Origin: Nitrospinota bacterium
GTDB lineage: Bacteria; Nitrospinota; Nitrospinia; Nitrospinales; VA-1
Length of the DNA: 13,417 bases
Assembly: GCA_002731985.1 (NCBI GenBank)
Contig: PCCT01000034.1
Span: 1 to 13,417 of the forward strand
Direction: 5' to 3'
Each line of letters begins with the position of its first letter. Position 1 is the stretch's first letter. Made by a program: the position numbers and the translations under genes. Positions 7,457-13,417 of the stretch are shown here, piece after piece. The notes beneath the pieces were generated by a model. That model was not told the origin of the DNA and searched no databases. It was given only the letters and a program-made list of their open reading frames with translations.

Positions 7457-7816
7457 ATGAAAAAAGTTTTTTCTGTTCTGGTAGTTTTAGCATTACTTAT
7501 GATTCCTGTAACAGCTTTCGCTGGCGAAGGTCCTTTGGCTCTGCCCGATGGAGCTAACCCTGAAGCCAATATGCACAATAATGAAGGCATCAAACATTGG
7601 GGTAAAGGTCATTTTGATGTAGCTTTGGGTCATTTTCAGGAAGCCTCCGCTATTGACGCTTCTTCGGGAGAGGTTCATTTCAACGAAGCAATTTCACTCG
7701 ACAAAGTGGGAAAACATGGGGATGCTACCATGCACTTTAAGGCGGCTTTCAAGAGAGCTGGCGGTAACAAGAAGATTTTAGAGTCACCTATTCTGAAGGC
7801 GCATATCGGGCATTAA
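7457..7816 (+). CDS. small periplasmic tetratricopeptide-repeat protein, His-bearing
   Basis: The protein has 119 residues. A signal peptide, MKKVFSVLVVLALLMIPVTA, ends in AFA with likely cleavage after residue 22. The mature part holds two 34-residue TPR units: residues 37-70 (NNEGIKHWGKGHFDVALGHF) and 71-104 (EVHFNEAISLDKVGKHGDA). These carry the usual small residues at positions 8, 20 and 27. About ten histidines are spread through the mature protein, including GHF twice and HIGH at the end, so metal or haem contact is possible but unproven. The start at 7457 is preferred over 7448 because AGGGG (7443-7447) is 9 nt before it but directly abuts the other. Followed by a strong terminator, it looks monocistronic and could be well expressed. 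The partner is unknown. Confidence 0.82.
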   Translation: MKKVFSVLVVLALLMIPVTAFAGEGPLALPDGANPEANMHNNEGIKHWGKGHFDVALGHFQEASAIDASSGEVHFNEAISLDKVGKHGDATMHFKAAFKRAGGNKKILESPILKAHIGH

Positions 7817-7916
7817 GAGAAGCTCGATAAATCAGGCAGTTTCATTTAGAGGTGGGCTTAAGTTTTTTGCAGTTAAGTAATGCCTCCAAAGGATTCCTAA
7901 TCCGATGAATTAGATA

Positions 7917-7947
7917 GGGGCCGGTTGTTACCGGCCCCTTTTCTTTT
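7917..7947 (+). terminator. intrinsic terminator of the TPR gene
   Basis: A perfect 9-bp GC-rich stem, GGGGCCGGT (7917-7925) with ACCGGCCCC (7930-7938), has a TGTT loop and is followed by TTTTCTTTT (7939-7947). It lies 100 nt after the TPR stop codon. Confidence 0.93.
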
Positions 7948-8127
7948 GCCTTTAACCCATTGAAAAATAATATGAATTTAGCTTTTTCAGGTATGTAGTG
8001 CCTCAAACTATGAATCTACAACCCCGGGGGAGTCATCTAAATAAGTAGGAAGGTGAATAACTTGAGTTGAATGAAGGCTAGAATATTGAAAATATAAAAT
8101 AGTTTTAATTAATTTGAAAGGTGTATC
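7948..8127. other. gap between two terminators, possible small RNA or leader
   Basis: There are 180 bp without a recognisable gene. It lies after one perfect terminator and ends in another terminator-like hairpin, so a transcript must either start inside it or read through from the left. Several AT-rich promoter-like pairs exist (for example TTGAGT followed 16 nt later by TATTGA around 8060-8090), but none is convincing. The only small frame seen has 12 codons without a clear SD. Confidence 0.35.
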
Positions 8128-8162
8128 AGCCTGTCATTCGACCCGAGTGTCAGGCTTTTTTT
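8128..8162 (+). terminator. strong hairpin with U-tract: orphan terminator or attenuator
   Basis: AGCCTG (8128-8133), T, CATTCG (8135-8140), loop ACC, CGAGTG (8144-8149), T, CAGGCT (8151-8156) form a 12-bp stem with a single T-T mismatch and one G-U pair. A run of T follows to 8162. The structure is a full intrinsic terminator. No gene ends just upstream of it: the TPR gene already has its own terminator 200 nt earlier. It stands 32 nt before the start of the 28-codon ORF. It could therefore end a small RNA, or act as an attenuator in the leader of the next genes. Confidence 0.8.
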
Positions 8163-8194
8163 ATGAAGCATGTGTTGAAAGGAGTGTGAGTCCT

Positions 8195-8281
8195 ATGGAA
8201 ACTTCGACAATATTTGAGGGACCAGGGCGAGTACTGCTATGGGACCCCTGGGTGATCAACCTGGCCGCGCATTTTCCGTGA
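8195..8281 (+). CDS. unrecognised 28-residue peptide
   Basis: This is a short ORF not assignable to any family I know. AAAGGAG (8178-8184) lies 10 nt before the ATG at 8195, which supports translation. The peptide is distinctive: METSTI, then FEGPGRVLLWDPW (residues 7-19), then VINLAAHFP. It has two Trp, three Pro and an amphipathic hydrophobic core, with no signal peptide and no Cys. The DNA is more GC-rich than its surroundings. It ends 41 nt before the start of the exported protein gene and the two are probably co-transcribed. The frame is open upstream to about 8114, but the SD points to 8195. It could be a real small protein, a leader peptide controlling the next gene, or a chance ORF lying on a structured RNA. 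Confidence 0.5.
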   Translation: METSTIFEGPGRVLLWDPWVINLAAHFP

Positions 8282-8287
8282 ACTAGT

Positions 8288-8321
8288 GTGCCGCCTACGT
8301 CTGGTCGAAGGAGGTGAGCAC
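8288..8321 (+). promoter_or_regulatory. hairpin covering the SD of the exported-protein gene
   Basis: GTGC CGCCT (8288-8296) can pair with AGGTG and GCAC (8312-8316 and 8318-8321) with one bulged A and one G-U pair. The 3' arm takes in part of the SD AAGGAGG (8309-8314, ATG at 8323). The 5' arm begins 7 nt after the stop codon of the 28-codon ORF, within the footprint of a ribosome terminating there. This fits translational coupling, but it is inference from base pairing only. Confidence 0.4.
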
Positions 8322-8322
8322 A

Positions 8323-8784
8323 ATGAAATACTTCAAGACATGTATTACCATTATAGTATTCTTAATATTTTTGACTCCAACTGCCTGGAGCAGTCCTTAC
8401 CTTACTCCAGAGCCTCCATTAGCCTCGCAGATGAACTGGGACCTTTCGCCCAGTGGAATGTTGCGCATCAGCTACGATTTGGATTTTAATGGGAAAGCAG
8501 ATTTTCACACCCTGCGAGTTGTGGTCACATCCTTTTATTCAGACCAAACGGTTATGGAAATAGGGGCAAATTTTCCAAATCTACCTGTTTTTTACACACC
8601 TTATGAATCACAAAGTTTTTATTATGTGGCTACGGCCCAGCCCCTTTTTTATTCATTTGATGTGGATGAAGATGGGACTTGGGACATTATGTATAAGGAC
8701 ATTTCTAAGGACAGTGTGAACGGAAATGAAGTTTTTTACGAAAGCCCTTCAGGGATGTTCACAAATGATTTTAATAATTTCTAA
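8323..8784 (+). CDS. exported hypothetical protein with two Asp-rich calcium-loop-like motifs
   Basis: The protein has 153 residues and I do not recognise its family. A signal peptide, MKYFKTCITIIVFLIFLTPT, is followed by AWSS with likely cleavage near residue 24. Two loops have the DxDxNGxxD form seen in EF-hand, dockerin and thrombospondin type 3 calcium sites: DLDFNGKAD (52-60) and DVDEDGTWD (113-121). Each follows an aromatic, strand-like stretch (RISYD and FYSFD), which suggests two copies of a short unit. The rest is rich in Phe, Tyr and Pro, as in beta-rich secreted proteins. The start at 8323 is fixed by AAGGAGG 8 nt upstream; an in-frame GTG at 8314 overlaps the SD itself. It follows the 28-codon ORF and precedes tatA by 103 nt. 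Its role is unknown; calcium binding is inferred. Confidence 0.75.
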   Translation: MKYFKTCITIIVFLIFLTPTAWSSPYLTPEPPLASQMNWDLSPSGMLRISYDLDFNGKADFHTLRVVVTSFYSDQTVMEIGANFPNLPVFYTPYESQSFYYVATAQPLFYSFDVDEDGTWDIMYKDISKDSVNGNEVFYESPSGMFTNDFNNF

Positions 8785-8820
8785 GCTGGCGCACCAGACT
8801 GACCGCAGGGTAGGAAACTT

Positions 8821-8849
8821 TTGGCTTTTTGGCATTTATCTGATAAAAT
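8821..8849 (+). promoter_or_regulatory. promoter of tatA
   Basis: TTGGCT (8821-8826) is followed after exactly 17 nt by TAAAAT (8844-8849), preceded by TG at 8841-8842 to make an extended -10. The predicted start, near 8856, leaves about 30 nt of leader before the ATG at 8888. Confidence 0.6.
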
Positions 8850-8887
8850 CCTACAGACTAGCAACTTCATTTTAGGAGAATGTTCTT

Positions 8888-9313
8888 ATGATGGGCATTG
8901 GTTTTCCAGAGTTGATGATTATCTTAGTCATCATCATGATAATTTTTGGAGCCGGAAAGCTTCCGGAAATAGGATCTGCTTTCGGACGGAGTATCAAGAA
9001 CTTTAAGAAATCTATGAAGGACGCTGAAGCCGAGGAACTTGAGTCTGGAGCATCAGAAGGCGAGCCAGCATTGTCAGACGCAGGAGCGGCGGAGGAGGGG
9101 GCCAAAAAAGTATTGACACCCGAAGAAGCTGCCGCGAAAAAAGAAGCGGAAATGATAGATGAAGTGGCCGATGAGATTCTGAAAAACAGGATCGATCCTA
9201 TAAAATCAGCTCACGATGGACTGGTTCAGCAAAATGATGTGTTCACCAATTCGCTGAGAAGAACCCCCGGTGGAAGAGGGAGAGAAAAAGGAGTCAGCCG
9301 CGACGTGCTCTAA
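8888..9313 (+). CDS. tatA: Sec-independent protein translocase subunit TatA/TatE
   Basis: TatA forms the membrane-weakening or pore-like assembly of the twin-arginine export system for folded proteins. It shows the standard layout: a short periplasmic start with GFPEL (5-9), one transmembrane helix (about 8-22), the FG hinge (20-21) with KLPEIG (24-29), and an amphipathic helix to about residue 43 ([13 protein letters not shown]). The tail is long for the family (141 residues, against the usual 60-100). It is acidic and Ala/Glu-rich (44-92), then ends in a less biased segment ([18 protein letters not shown]) and a basic tip. AGGAG at 8874-8878, 9 nt upstream, fixes the start. It has its own promoter and terminator and is therefore monocistronic; no tatC is nearby in the window. 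TatB is an alternative for proteins of this length, but the transmembrane and hinge sequence favours TatA. Confidence 0.88.
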   Translation: MMGIGFPELMIILVIIMIIFGAGKLPEIGSAFGRSIKNFKKSMKDAEAEELESGASEGEPALSDAGAAEEGAKKVLTPEEAAAKKEAEMIDEVADEILKNRIDPIKSAHDGLVQQNDVFTNSLRRTPGGRGREKGVSRDVL

Positions 9314-9354
9314 AATTAAAGACAAGTATTTTAAAGTCGATGTGAAAATTAGAC

Positions 9355-9400
9355 CCGCTTTGCGACAGGTGAGAAATCATCGGCAAAGCGGTTTTTTTTT
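9355..9400 (+). terminator. intrinsic terminator of tatA
   Basis: A perfect 9-bp stem, CCGCTTTGC (9355-9363) with GCAAAGCGG (9383-9391), is followed by nine T (9392-9400). The T-run overlaps the stop codon of the convergent membrane-protein gene (9399-9401). The other side lacks a comparable U-tract, so it mainly serves the plus strand. Confidence 0.9.
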
Positions 9401-10397
9401 AGCTCTCTTCTGTTTGAACCTGGACCGGGCGAAATGCAAGTAACCAACTAATAGCAAGTCCCACACCGACCCATACCAGATCCTTGATGCGCCGGATGAA
9501 TGAAACTGTCAACCCAAGGTCGGCAGGCATCCCCATAACGGTGAAAATGAGGATGAGTCCTCCCTCCTGCGCTCCAATACTCAGCGGAATGAAAAAACTT
9601 CCGGTGCGCACTAGCTGAGCCAAAGCTTCGATGACCCACAAATCGATCAGAGTGGGTTCGTATCCAAGAAAATATAAAGTTACATATAACTCAGCAAGCC
9701 CAACAGCCCATCCGGCGAAGGCATACAGCACGGACGTAATCGCTCGTGAAGTGTGTTTTTTGTAATAAGAAGATATTCCATGGTCAACTATCTTTAGTTT
9801 GTCCAGGAAGACGCCCTTGTTTTTTCCTATAGGCAAACGCGAAAACCATGTTGCCAGTACACCAAGAGTTCCCGTGACCTGAAATAGGAGAAATAGGAAA
9901 ATTAATGTAGAGAAGACGCCCATGCCAGCAAGGCAAGCCATTTGAAACTTTTCGGATATGATACTGGACTGAAGAGTGAAGAATGTGCCCGGAATAATGA
10001 ACAGGATGAGAGCAATCATGAACGTTGTACGTGCTATTACCTGGGATACCATGCTTTGCTTGAGAGAAAGCCCGTGTCTTTCTTTTAAAAGCTGGGCTTT
10101 CACCGGTTCTCCCCCGAGGGTTCCAAGTGGAGTGATGGCGTTATAAGCTTCACCTATTTGCCGAATACGCCATAAATCCCATAGACTGAATTGATGTGCT
10201 TCATCCGACCTGAAAGTTTTTTGCCAGGCGACTGTGTCTAGCCATGTGACGTTGAGATATATCAGGAAAATTATTAAGAAACCATAACCCAGTTTGATTA
10301 TCAGATTTCCAACCACCGTCAAGTCGACGGTCGAAACAGCCCAGCCGAAAAGTAAAATACCGGCAAAAAGAAAAACTAATTTTATAAGGCTTAACAT
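9399..10397 (-). CDS. lysylphosphatidylglycerol synthase TM region/flippase-like (UPF0104) membrane protein
   Basis: Integral inner-membrane protein of 332 residues with about seven to nine hydrophobic segments. The family signature lies between the second and third: NAITPLGTLGGEPVKAQLL (86-104), the (P/L)-G-x-L-G-GEP-K motif shared by the membrane domain of MprF, AglD and HpnL-like proteins. The later SIGAQEGG motif (near 275-285) is also typical. Members move or help transfer lipids such as hopanoid precursors or lysyl-phosphatidylglycerol. This copy has no soluble synthase domain, so a flippase or lipid-carrier role is more likely than aminoacyl transfer, but the substrate is unknown. No SD precedes the ATG at 10395-10397. 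It lies 152 nt after nuoD on the same strand; a weak promoter-like pair in that gap (TTTTCA-17-TACTAT) may allow separate transcription. Confidence 0.78.
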   Translation of the reverse strand: MLSLIKLVFLFAGILLFGWAVSTVDLTVVGNLIIKLGYGFLIIFLIYLNVTWLDTVAWQKTFRSDEAHQFSLWDLWRIRQIGEAYNAITPLGTLGGEPVKAQLLKERHGLSLKQSMVSQVIARTTFMIALILFIIPGTFFTLQSSIISEKFQMACLAGMGVFSTLIFLFLLFQVTGTLGVLATWFSRLPIGKNKGVFLDKLKIVDHGISSYYKKHTSRAITSVLYAFAGWAVGLAELYVTLYFLGYEPTLIDLWVIEALAQLVRTGSFFIPLSIGAQEGGLILIFTVMGMPADLGLTVSFIRRIKDLVWVGVGLAISWLLAFRPVQVQTEES

Positions 10398-10549
10398 CTA
10401 ACACAAGGCATCCGAAGTCGGACTTTAGGTTGAGCTAATAACCGTTTTAATTGATCTAAGGACCATAGTACAAGTTGGAGTGTAGATTGAAAAATACTTT
10501 GGACTCGGGATAATGTGCGGTGATCGGATAAATTGACGGGGGTGGCACT

Positions 10550-11740
10550 CTACCTGTCGCACTCGCCGCCGATCATATTGATCATATCGAAGGTGGGAAC
10601 GATGTCAGCCAGCATACTGCCCTTGCAAAGGTCTGGTAGTGCGGCAGTCATTGTAAAACAAGGGGGTCTGACACGGCATTTCCAGGGTTTGCCTGTTCCG
10701 TCACTGACAAGATAAAATCCCAGTTCACCATTTGCCGCTTCAGTAGGGAAATACACCTCACCAACAGGAGGTTTCAGGCCATCGATAACCATTTTGAAAT
10801 GAGCAATCATTTCTTCCATTCGCGTGTAGACATCCTGTTTGGATGGAACTCGAAGGTAAGGATTATTGACATTGATCGGTCCTTCAGGCATATCCTTCAT
10901 TGCCTGTTTAATAATTTTTAAGCTCTGTTTAATTTCTTCCATTCTAACCAGATAGCGGTCAAAATTATCACCCGTTGTACCCAGGGGAATATCAAAATCC
11001 AAACGGTCATAAACAAGATATGGGTGCTGTTTACGGACATCGTAATCAATGCCACAGGCTCGGAGGCATGGTCCGGTAAAGCCCCAGGAGATGGCATTTT
11101 CTTTGGAGATGCCTCCTGTGTCCCGCATTCGGTCGAGAAAGATGCGGTTTTTAGTAAGCAACTTGTCCACATCGTCAAACAGACTATCAAGTTTAGGGTA
11201 GGTGGCTTCCAGGTCATCGTTAAACCCTGGCGGAAGGTCACACATCAGCCCACCAATGCGGATGTAATTGGAGGTCAGTCTCGCCCCGCAAACTTTTTCA
11301 AGAAGGTCCCATGCAATTTCCCGGGCTTCAACAAAGTAGATAAAAGCGGTCAGCGCTCCCAGCTCCAATGCCGCCGCCGCGATGTTCGTGTAGTGATCGG
11401 AAATGCGGGCGAGTTCATTGGTAACCACGCGAATGTATTTACAGCGGTCAGTAATTTCTATGTCGCAAAGTTTTTCTACAGCCAGCGCGTATCCAATGTT
11501 GTTCATGATTGCTGAACAATAATTCAAGCGATCTGTATATGGAAACACATTAGAGTAGGTCACGCTCTCGCACATTTTTTCAAATCCGCGATGCAGATAG
11601 CCGATTTCTACAACCATATCGACCACGGTTTCTCCATCCAGCGTCAGGAGGAATTTTACGGTACCGTGGGTCGCCGGGTGCGATGGTCCCATGTTAAGGA
11701 CCATGTGATCAGTATGTAGATTTTCTTTTAAGTCGGCCAT
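10550..11740 (-). CDS. nuoD: NADH-quinone oxidoreductase subunit D (49 kDa)
   Basis: Peripheral-arm subunit of complex I that forms the quinone pocket next to NuoB. It has 396 residues, the usual length for an unfused NuoD (about 390-420). Diagnostic motifs are GPSHPATHG (18-26), GYLHRGFEK (47-55), DRLNYCS (70-76) and TGPCLRACGIDYDVR (in the middle), and it ends MIGGECDR. H25 and Y74 have the same spacing (49 residues) as the quinone-binding His38 and Tyr87 of Thermus. It is not fused to NuoC, unlike the E. coli protein. The gene lies 47 nt downstream of nuoG on the same strand and has no visible SD. Confidence 0.95.
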   Translation of the reverse strand: MADLKENLHTDHMVLNMGPSHPATHGTVKFLLTLDGETVVDMVVEIGYLHRGFEKMCESVTYSNVFPYTDRLNYCSAIMNNIGYALAVEKLCDIEITDRCKYIRVVTNELARISDHYTNIAAAALELGALTAFIYFVEAREIAWDLLEKVCGARLTSNYIRIGGLMCDLPPGFNDDLEATYPKLDSLFDDVDKLLTKNRIFLDRMRDTGGISKENAISWGFTGPCLRACGIDYDVRKQHPYLVYDRLDFDIPLGTTGDNFDRYLVRMEEIKQSLKIIKQAMKDMPEGPINVNNPYLRVPSKQDVYTRMEEMIAHFKMVIDGLKPPVGEVYFPTEAANGELGFYLVSDGTGKPWKCRVRPPCFTMTAALPDLCKGSMLADIVPTFDMINMIGGECDR

Positions 11741-11787
11741 AGTTTGTCAGTAGTGAATTAGTTTACGTTAAAAGATTGCCTCTAGAG

Positions 11788-13417
11788 TCAGCCTACCTTG
11801 GATATTTTGATGGAAACAGGTCCTTCTTCACCATTCCTTAGCAGGTTGAGCTGGACCGCCACCCAGTTTTTAGGGACATAAACCATGCCCTTGGCCGTGA
11901 CAGTGCTTAATGCGACCGGGACTTCTACCTTATGCATGTCAGATTCAATCACAATTTTGTCGCCATCTTCAACATTCAACGCTCGCGCGTCATCCGGGTT
12001 CAATTCGGCAATACAATCTGGTCCGATATCGGTCAATGCCTTGGCATAATGAGTGTAACTTCCAATATGGAACATATGGTTGTTGGATACCAGTTTGAAA
12101 TTAAATCCTTCCTTCTGGCTGGTTTCTTGCGGTGCACCCGTTATTTGAAAACCAGGGTTTTGTTTAAATCCATCAGGAGCCCACTGCAAAGATTTTTTTC
12201 CAGGAAGTGTGCCATTGTAAATCGGAACGTCTTTTGAAATCTCATCTTGTACTTCAGACACAGTGGAATTGGAAAATGGTTTACCAAAAGCATTTGCCAG
12301 TTGAATGAAGATATCGTGGTCCGTGCGGGACTGACCCTGCGGTAACGTTGCAGGGGCCACTCTTTGAACATGACGAGTCATACTGGTGAATGAGCCTTCT
12401 TTCTCCGCATACGTTGTTGCAGGAAGAATAATATCTGCCATTTTAGCGGTGTCCGTCATGTAGACATCCTGCACTACGAGAAATGGAACGGTATTAAGCG
12501 CGTCTTTGACCTTCGCCCCTTTGTAGTAGGAATGAACAGGGTCTTCTCCCGCAATGTGCAGAAACTTTATAGTCCCATTGGCGCAGTTCCCAAGTAAGTC
12601 ATTTGCCGGATGGTTTTTACCAAACTGATCTGGAACAGGTTGGTATCCAGGCAGAAAGTCCGGGGTGCAACCCATATCATTAACGCCCTGAGAGTTGCAA
12701 TGTTCCCTTGGGGGGAAGATGCTGACATTGCCCTCTGCGCCATGATGGACCAGAATAGACAAATTAAGAAGAGCGTTCAAAATATCTTCACCCCGTCCCG
12801 AATCGAAAATATCATTACCGATCAGGATATATCGGTCCGCAGTTCGCCCGAATCTTTTTGCCGCTCGTGTCAGAACTTCATCTGAAAGTCCGGTCGCTTG
12901 TTGCGTGGCTTCAGCAGTGTACGGGGCGAGAGACTGAACCAGTTCATCATAATTTGGTATAGCCGACTTGATTTTCGCAGTGTCCACGATGCCCTGATCT
13001 ATCAGAATGCGGGAGACTCGATTGGCTACAGTTGCATCCGATCCCAGAGAATAATTCAGGCGGATGTCTATTTTAGTTTCGCTTTTGAAAACGACCTTGC
13101 GCGGATTGGCGACGATAATATCTGTTCCAGAGAATATCGCCCCTTTACGAACCGAGTTGCCGCCGACAGGATACTCTGAAGGTAAGTCGGAGTTGAAAAT
13201 AAGGACGACATCAGATTTTTCTAGTTCAGTCACCGGTTTCGAGTTGATGCCATTTTCAAAACACCGGACCATGAACTGGTTAACGTAGGGCGTTCTCATG
13301 TTGGCCAGGTTAGTGACCTGATTAGAGCCGTAAAGACTGCGGAACAGTTTCTGAAACAGGTAGTTTTCTTCGTTAGTCAGTTTTTCACCGCCAATACCGG
13401 CTACCGTTTCTGGACCG
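11788..13417 (-). CDS. nuoG: NADH-quinone oxidoreductase subunit G, C-terminal part
   Basis: Large Fe-S subunit of complex I carrying electrons from FMN toward the quinone site. The window holds the last 542 residues; the N-terminal 2Fe-2S and 4Fe-4S domains lie beyond the right edge. The frame continues upstream of the ATG at 13299 to the end of the window, reading AGIGGEKLTNEENYLFQKLF, which is the conserved NuoG segment before the molybdopterin-oxidoreductase-like domain, so 13299 is not the start. Further hallmarks are MADIILPATTYAEKEGSFTS (motif ADxxLPxxxxxEKxGxxxN/T) and the C-terminal molybdopterin-dinucleotide-binding fold around DDARALNVEDGDKIVIESD. It is followed at 47 nt by nuoD. 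Confidence 0.93.
   Translation of the reverse strand, partial: GPETVAGIGGEKLTNEENYLFQKLFRSLYGSNQVTNLANMRTPYVNQFMVRCFENGINSKPVTELEKSDVVLIFNSDLPSEYPVGGNSVRKGAIFSGTDIIVANPRKVVFKSETKIDIRLNYSLGSDATVANRVSRILIDQGIVDTAKIKSAIPNYDELVQSLAPYTAEATQQATGLSDEVLTRAAKRFGRTADRYILIGNDIFDSGRGEDILNALLNLSILVHHGAEGNVSIFPPREHCNSQGVNDMGCTPDFLPGYQPVPDQFGKNHPANDLLGNCANGTIKFLHIAGEDPVHSYYKGAKVKDALNTVPFLVVQDVYMTDTAKMADIILPATTYAEKEGSFTSMTRHVQRVAPATLPQGQSRTDHDIFIQLANAFGKPFSNSTVSEVQDEISKDVPIYNGTLPGKKSLQWAPDGFKQNPGFQITGAPQETSQKEGFNFKLVSNNHMFHIGSYTHYAKALTDIGPDCIAELNPDDARALNVEDGDKIVIESDMHKVEVPVALSTVTAKGMVYVPKNWVAVQLNLLRNGEEGPVSIKISKVG

Noticed and set aside
8195..8322. Known structured RNA (SRP RNA, RNase P, cobalamin or c-di-GMP riboswitch) over the GC-rich patch
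   Set aside because: I looked for their conserved cores and found none.
8286..8489. 67-codon frame overlapping the exported-protein gene
   Set aside because: The overlapping frame from 8323 has a perfect SD and a signal peptide; this frame has neither.
11024..11515. 163-codon plus-strand frame opposite nuoD
   Set aside because: Antisense shadow of a highly conserved gene.
13297..13299. ATG as the start of nuoG
   Set aside because: The frame continues to the window edge with conserved NuoG sequence, so this Met is internal.

Overview
The window is a moderately AT-leaning stretch of a Gram-negative chromosome. The double-membrane signs are an RND-type metal efflux outer-membrane channel, a class A penicillin-binding protein, a TatA component and an NDH-1 (complex I) operon. 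I see no phage, insertion sequence, CRISPR array, tRNA or rRNA. The exact phylum cannot be proven from the sequence. The combination of DUF5069, a split NuoD, a small His-bearing periplasmic TPR protein and similar codon use throughout is compatible with Nitrospinota or a related environmental lineage, but this is a guess.

Layout, left to right. (1) Positions 1-1978, minus strand: a heavy-metal efflux operon. A His-rich membrane-anchored or exported protein comes first, then a CzcC-type outer-membrane channel, then the first 30 codons of the periplasmic adaptor, which overlaps the channel gene by ATGA. A good sigma70-like promoter lies at 2031-2060. (2) Positions 2162-3556, plus strand, divergent from the operon: a PLP-dependent beta-eliminating lyase whose active-site residues match tyrosine phenol-lyase rather than tryptophanase. 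(3) Positions 3589-6975, minus strand: a short transcription unit of a leucine-rich-repeat protein with an exact 27-residue repeat, a DUF5069 protein, and PBP1A. The last two overlap by ATGA. (4) Positions 6976-9313, plus strand: small genes. They are a two-repeat periplasmic TPR protein with a textbook terminator, a leader region with a second strong hairpin plus U-tract, an unrecognised 28-codon ORF with a good Shine-Dalgarno (SD) site, an exported protein with two EF-hand/dockerin-like Asp loops, and TatA with its own extended -10 promoter and terminator. (5) Positions 9399-13417, minus strand: a partial nuoG followed directly by nuoD, which is not the usual nuo order, and then a lysylphosphatidylglycerol-synthase-TM/flippase-like membrane protein.

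The most unusual parts are the 8128-8784 region (hairpin, 28-codon ORF, SD-sequestering hairpin, exported protein), the tyrosine phenol-lyase, and the nuoG-nuoD adjacency. All five plus-strand genes have strong SD sites, whereas most minus-strand genes have none that I can see.
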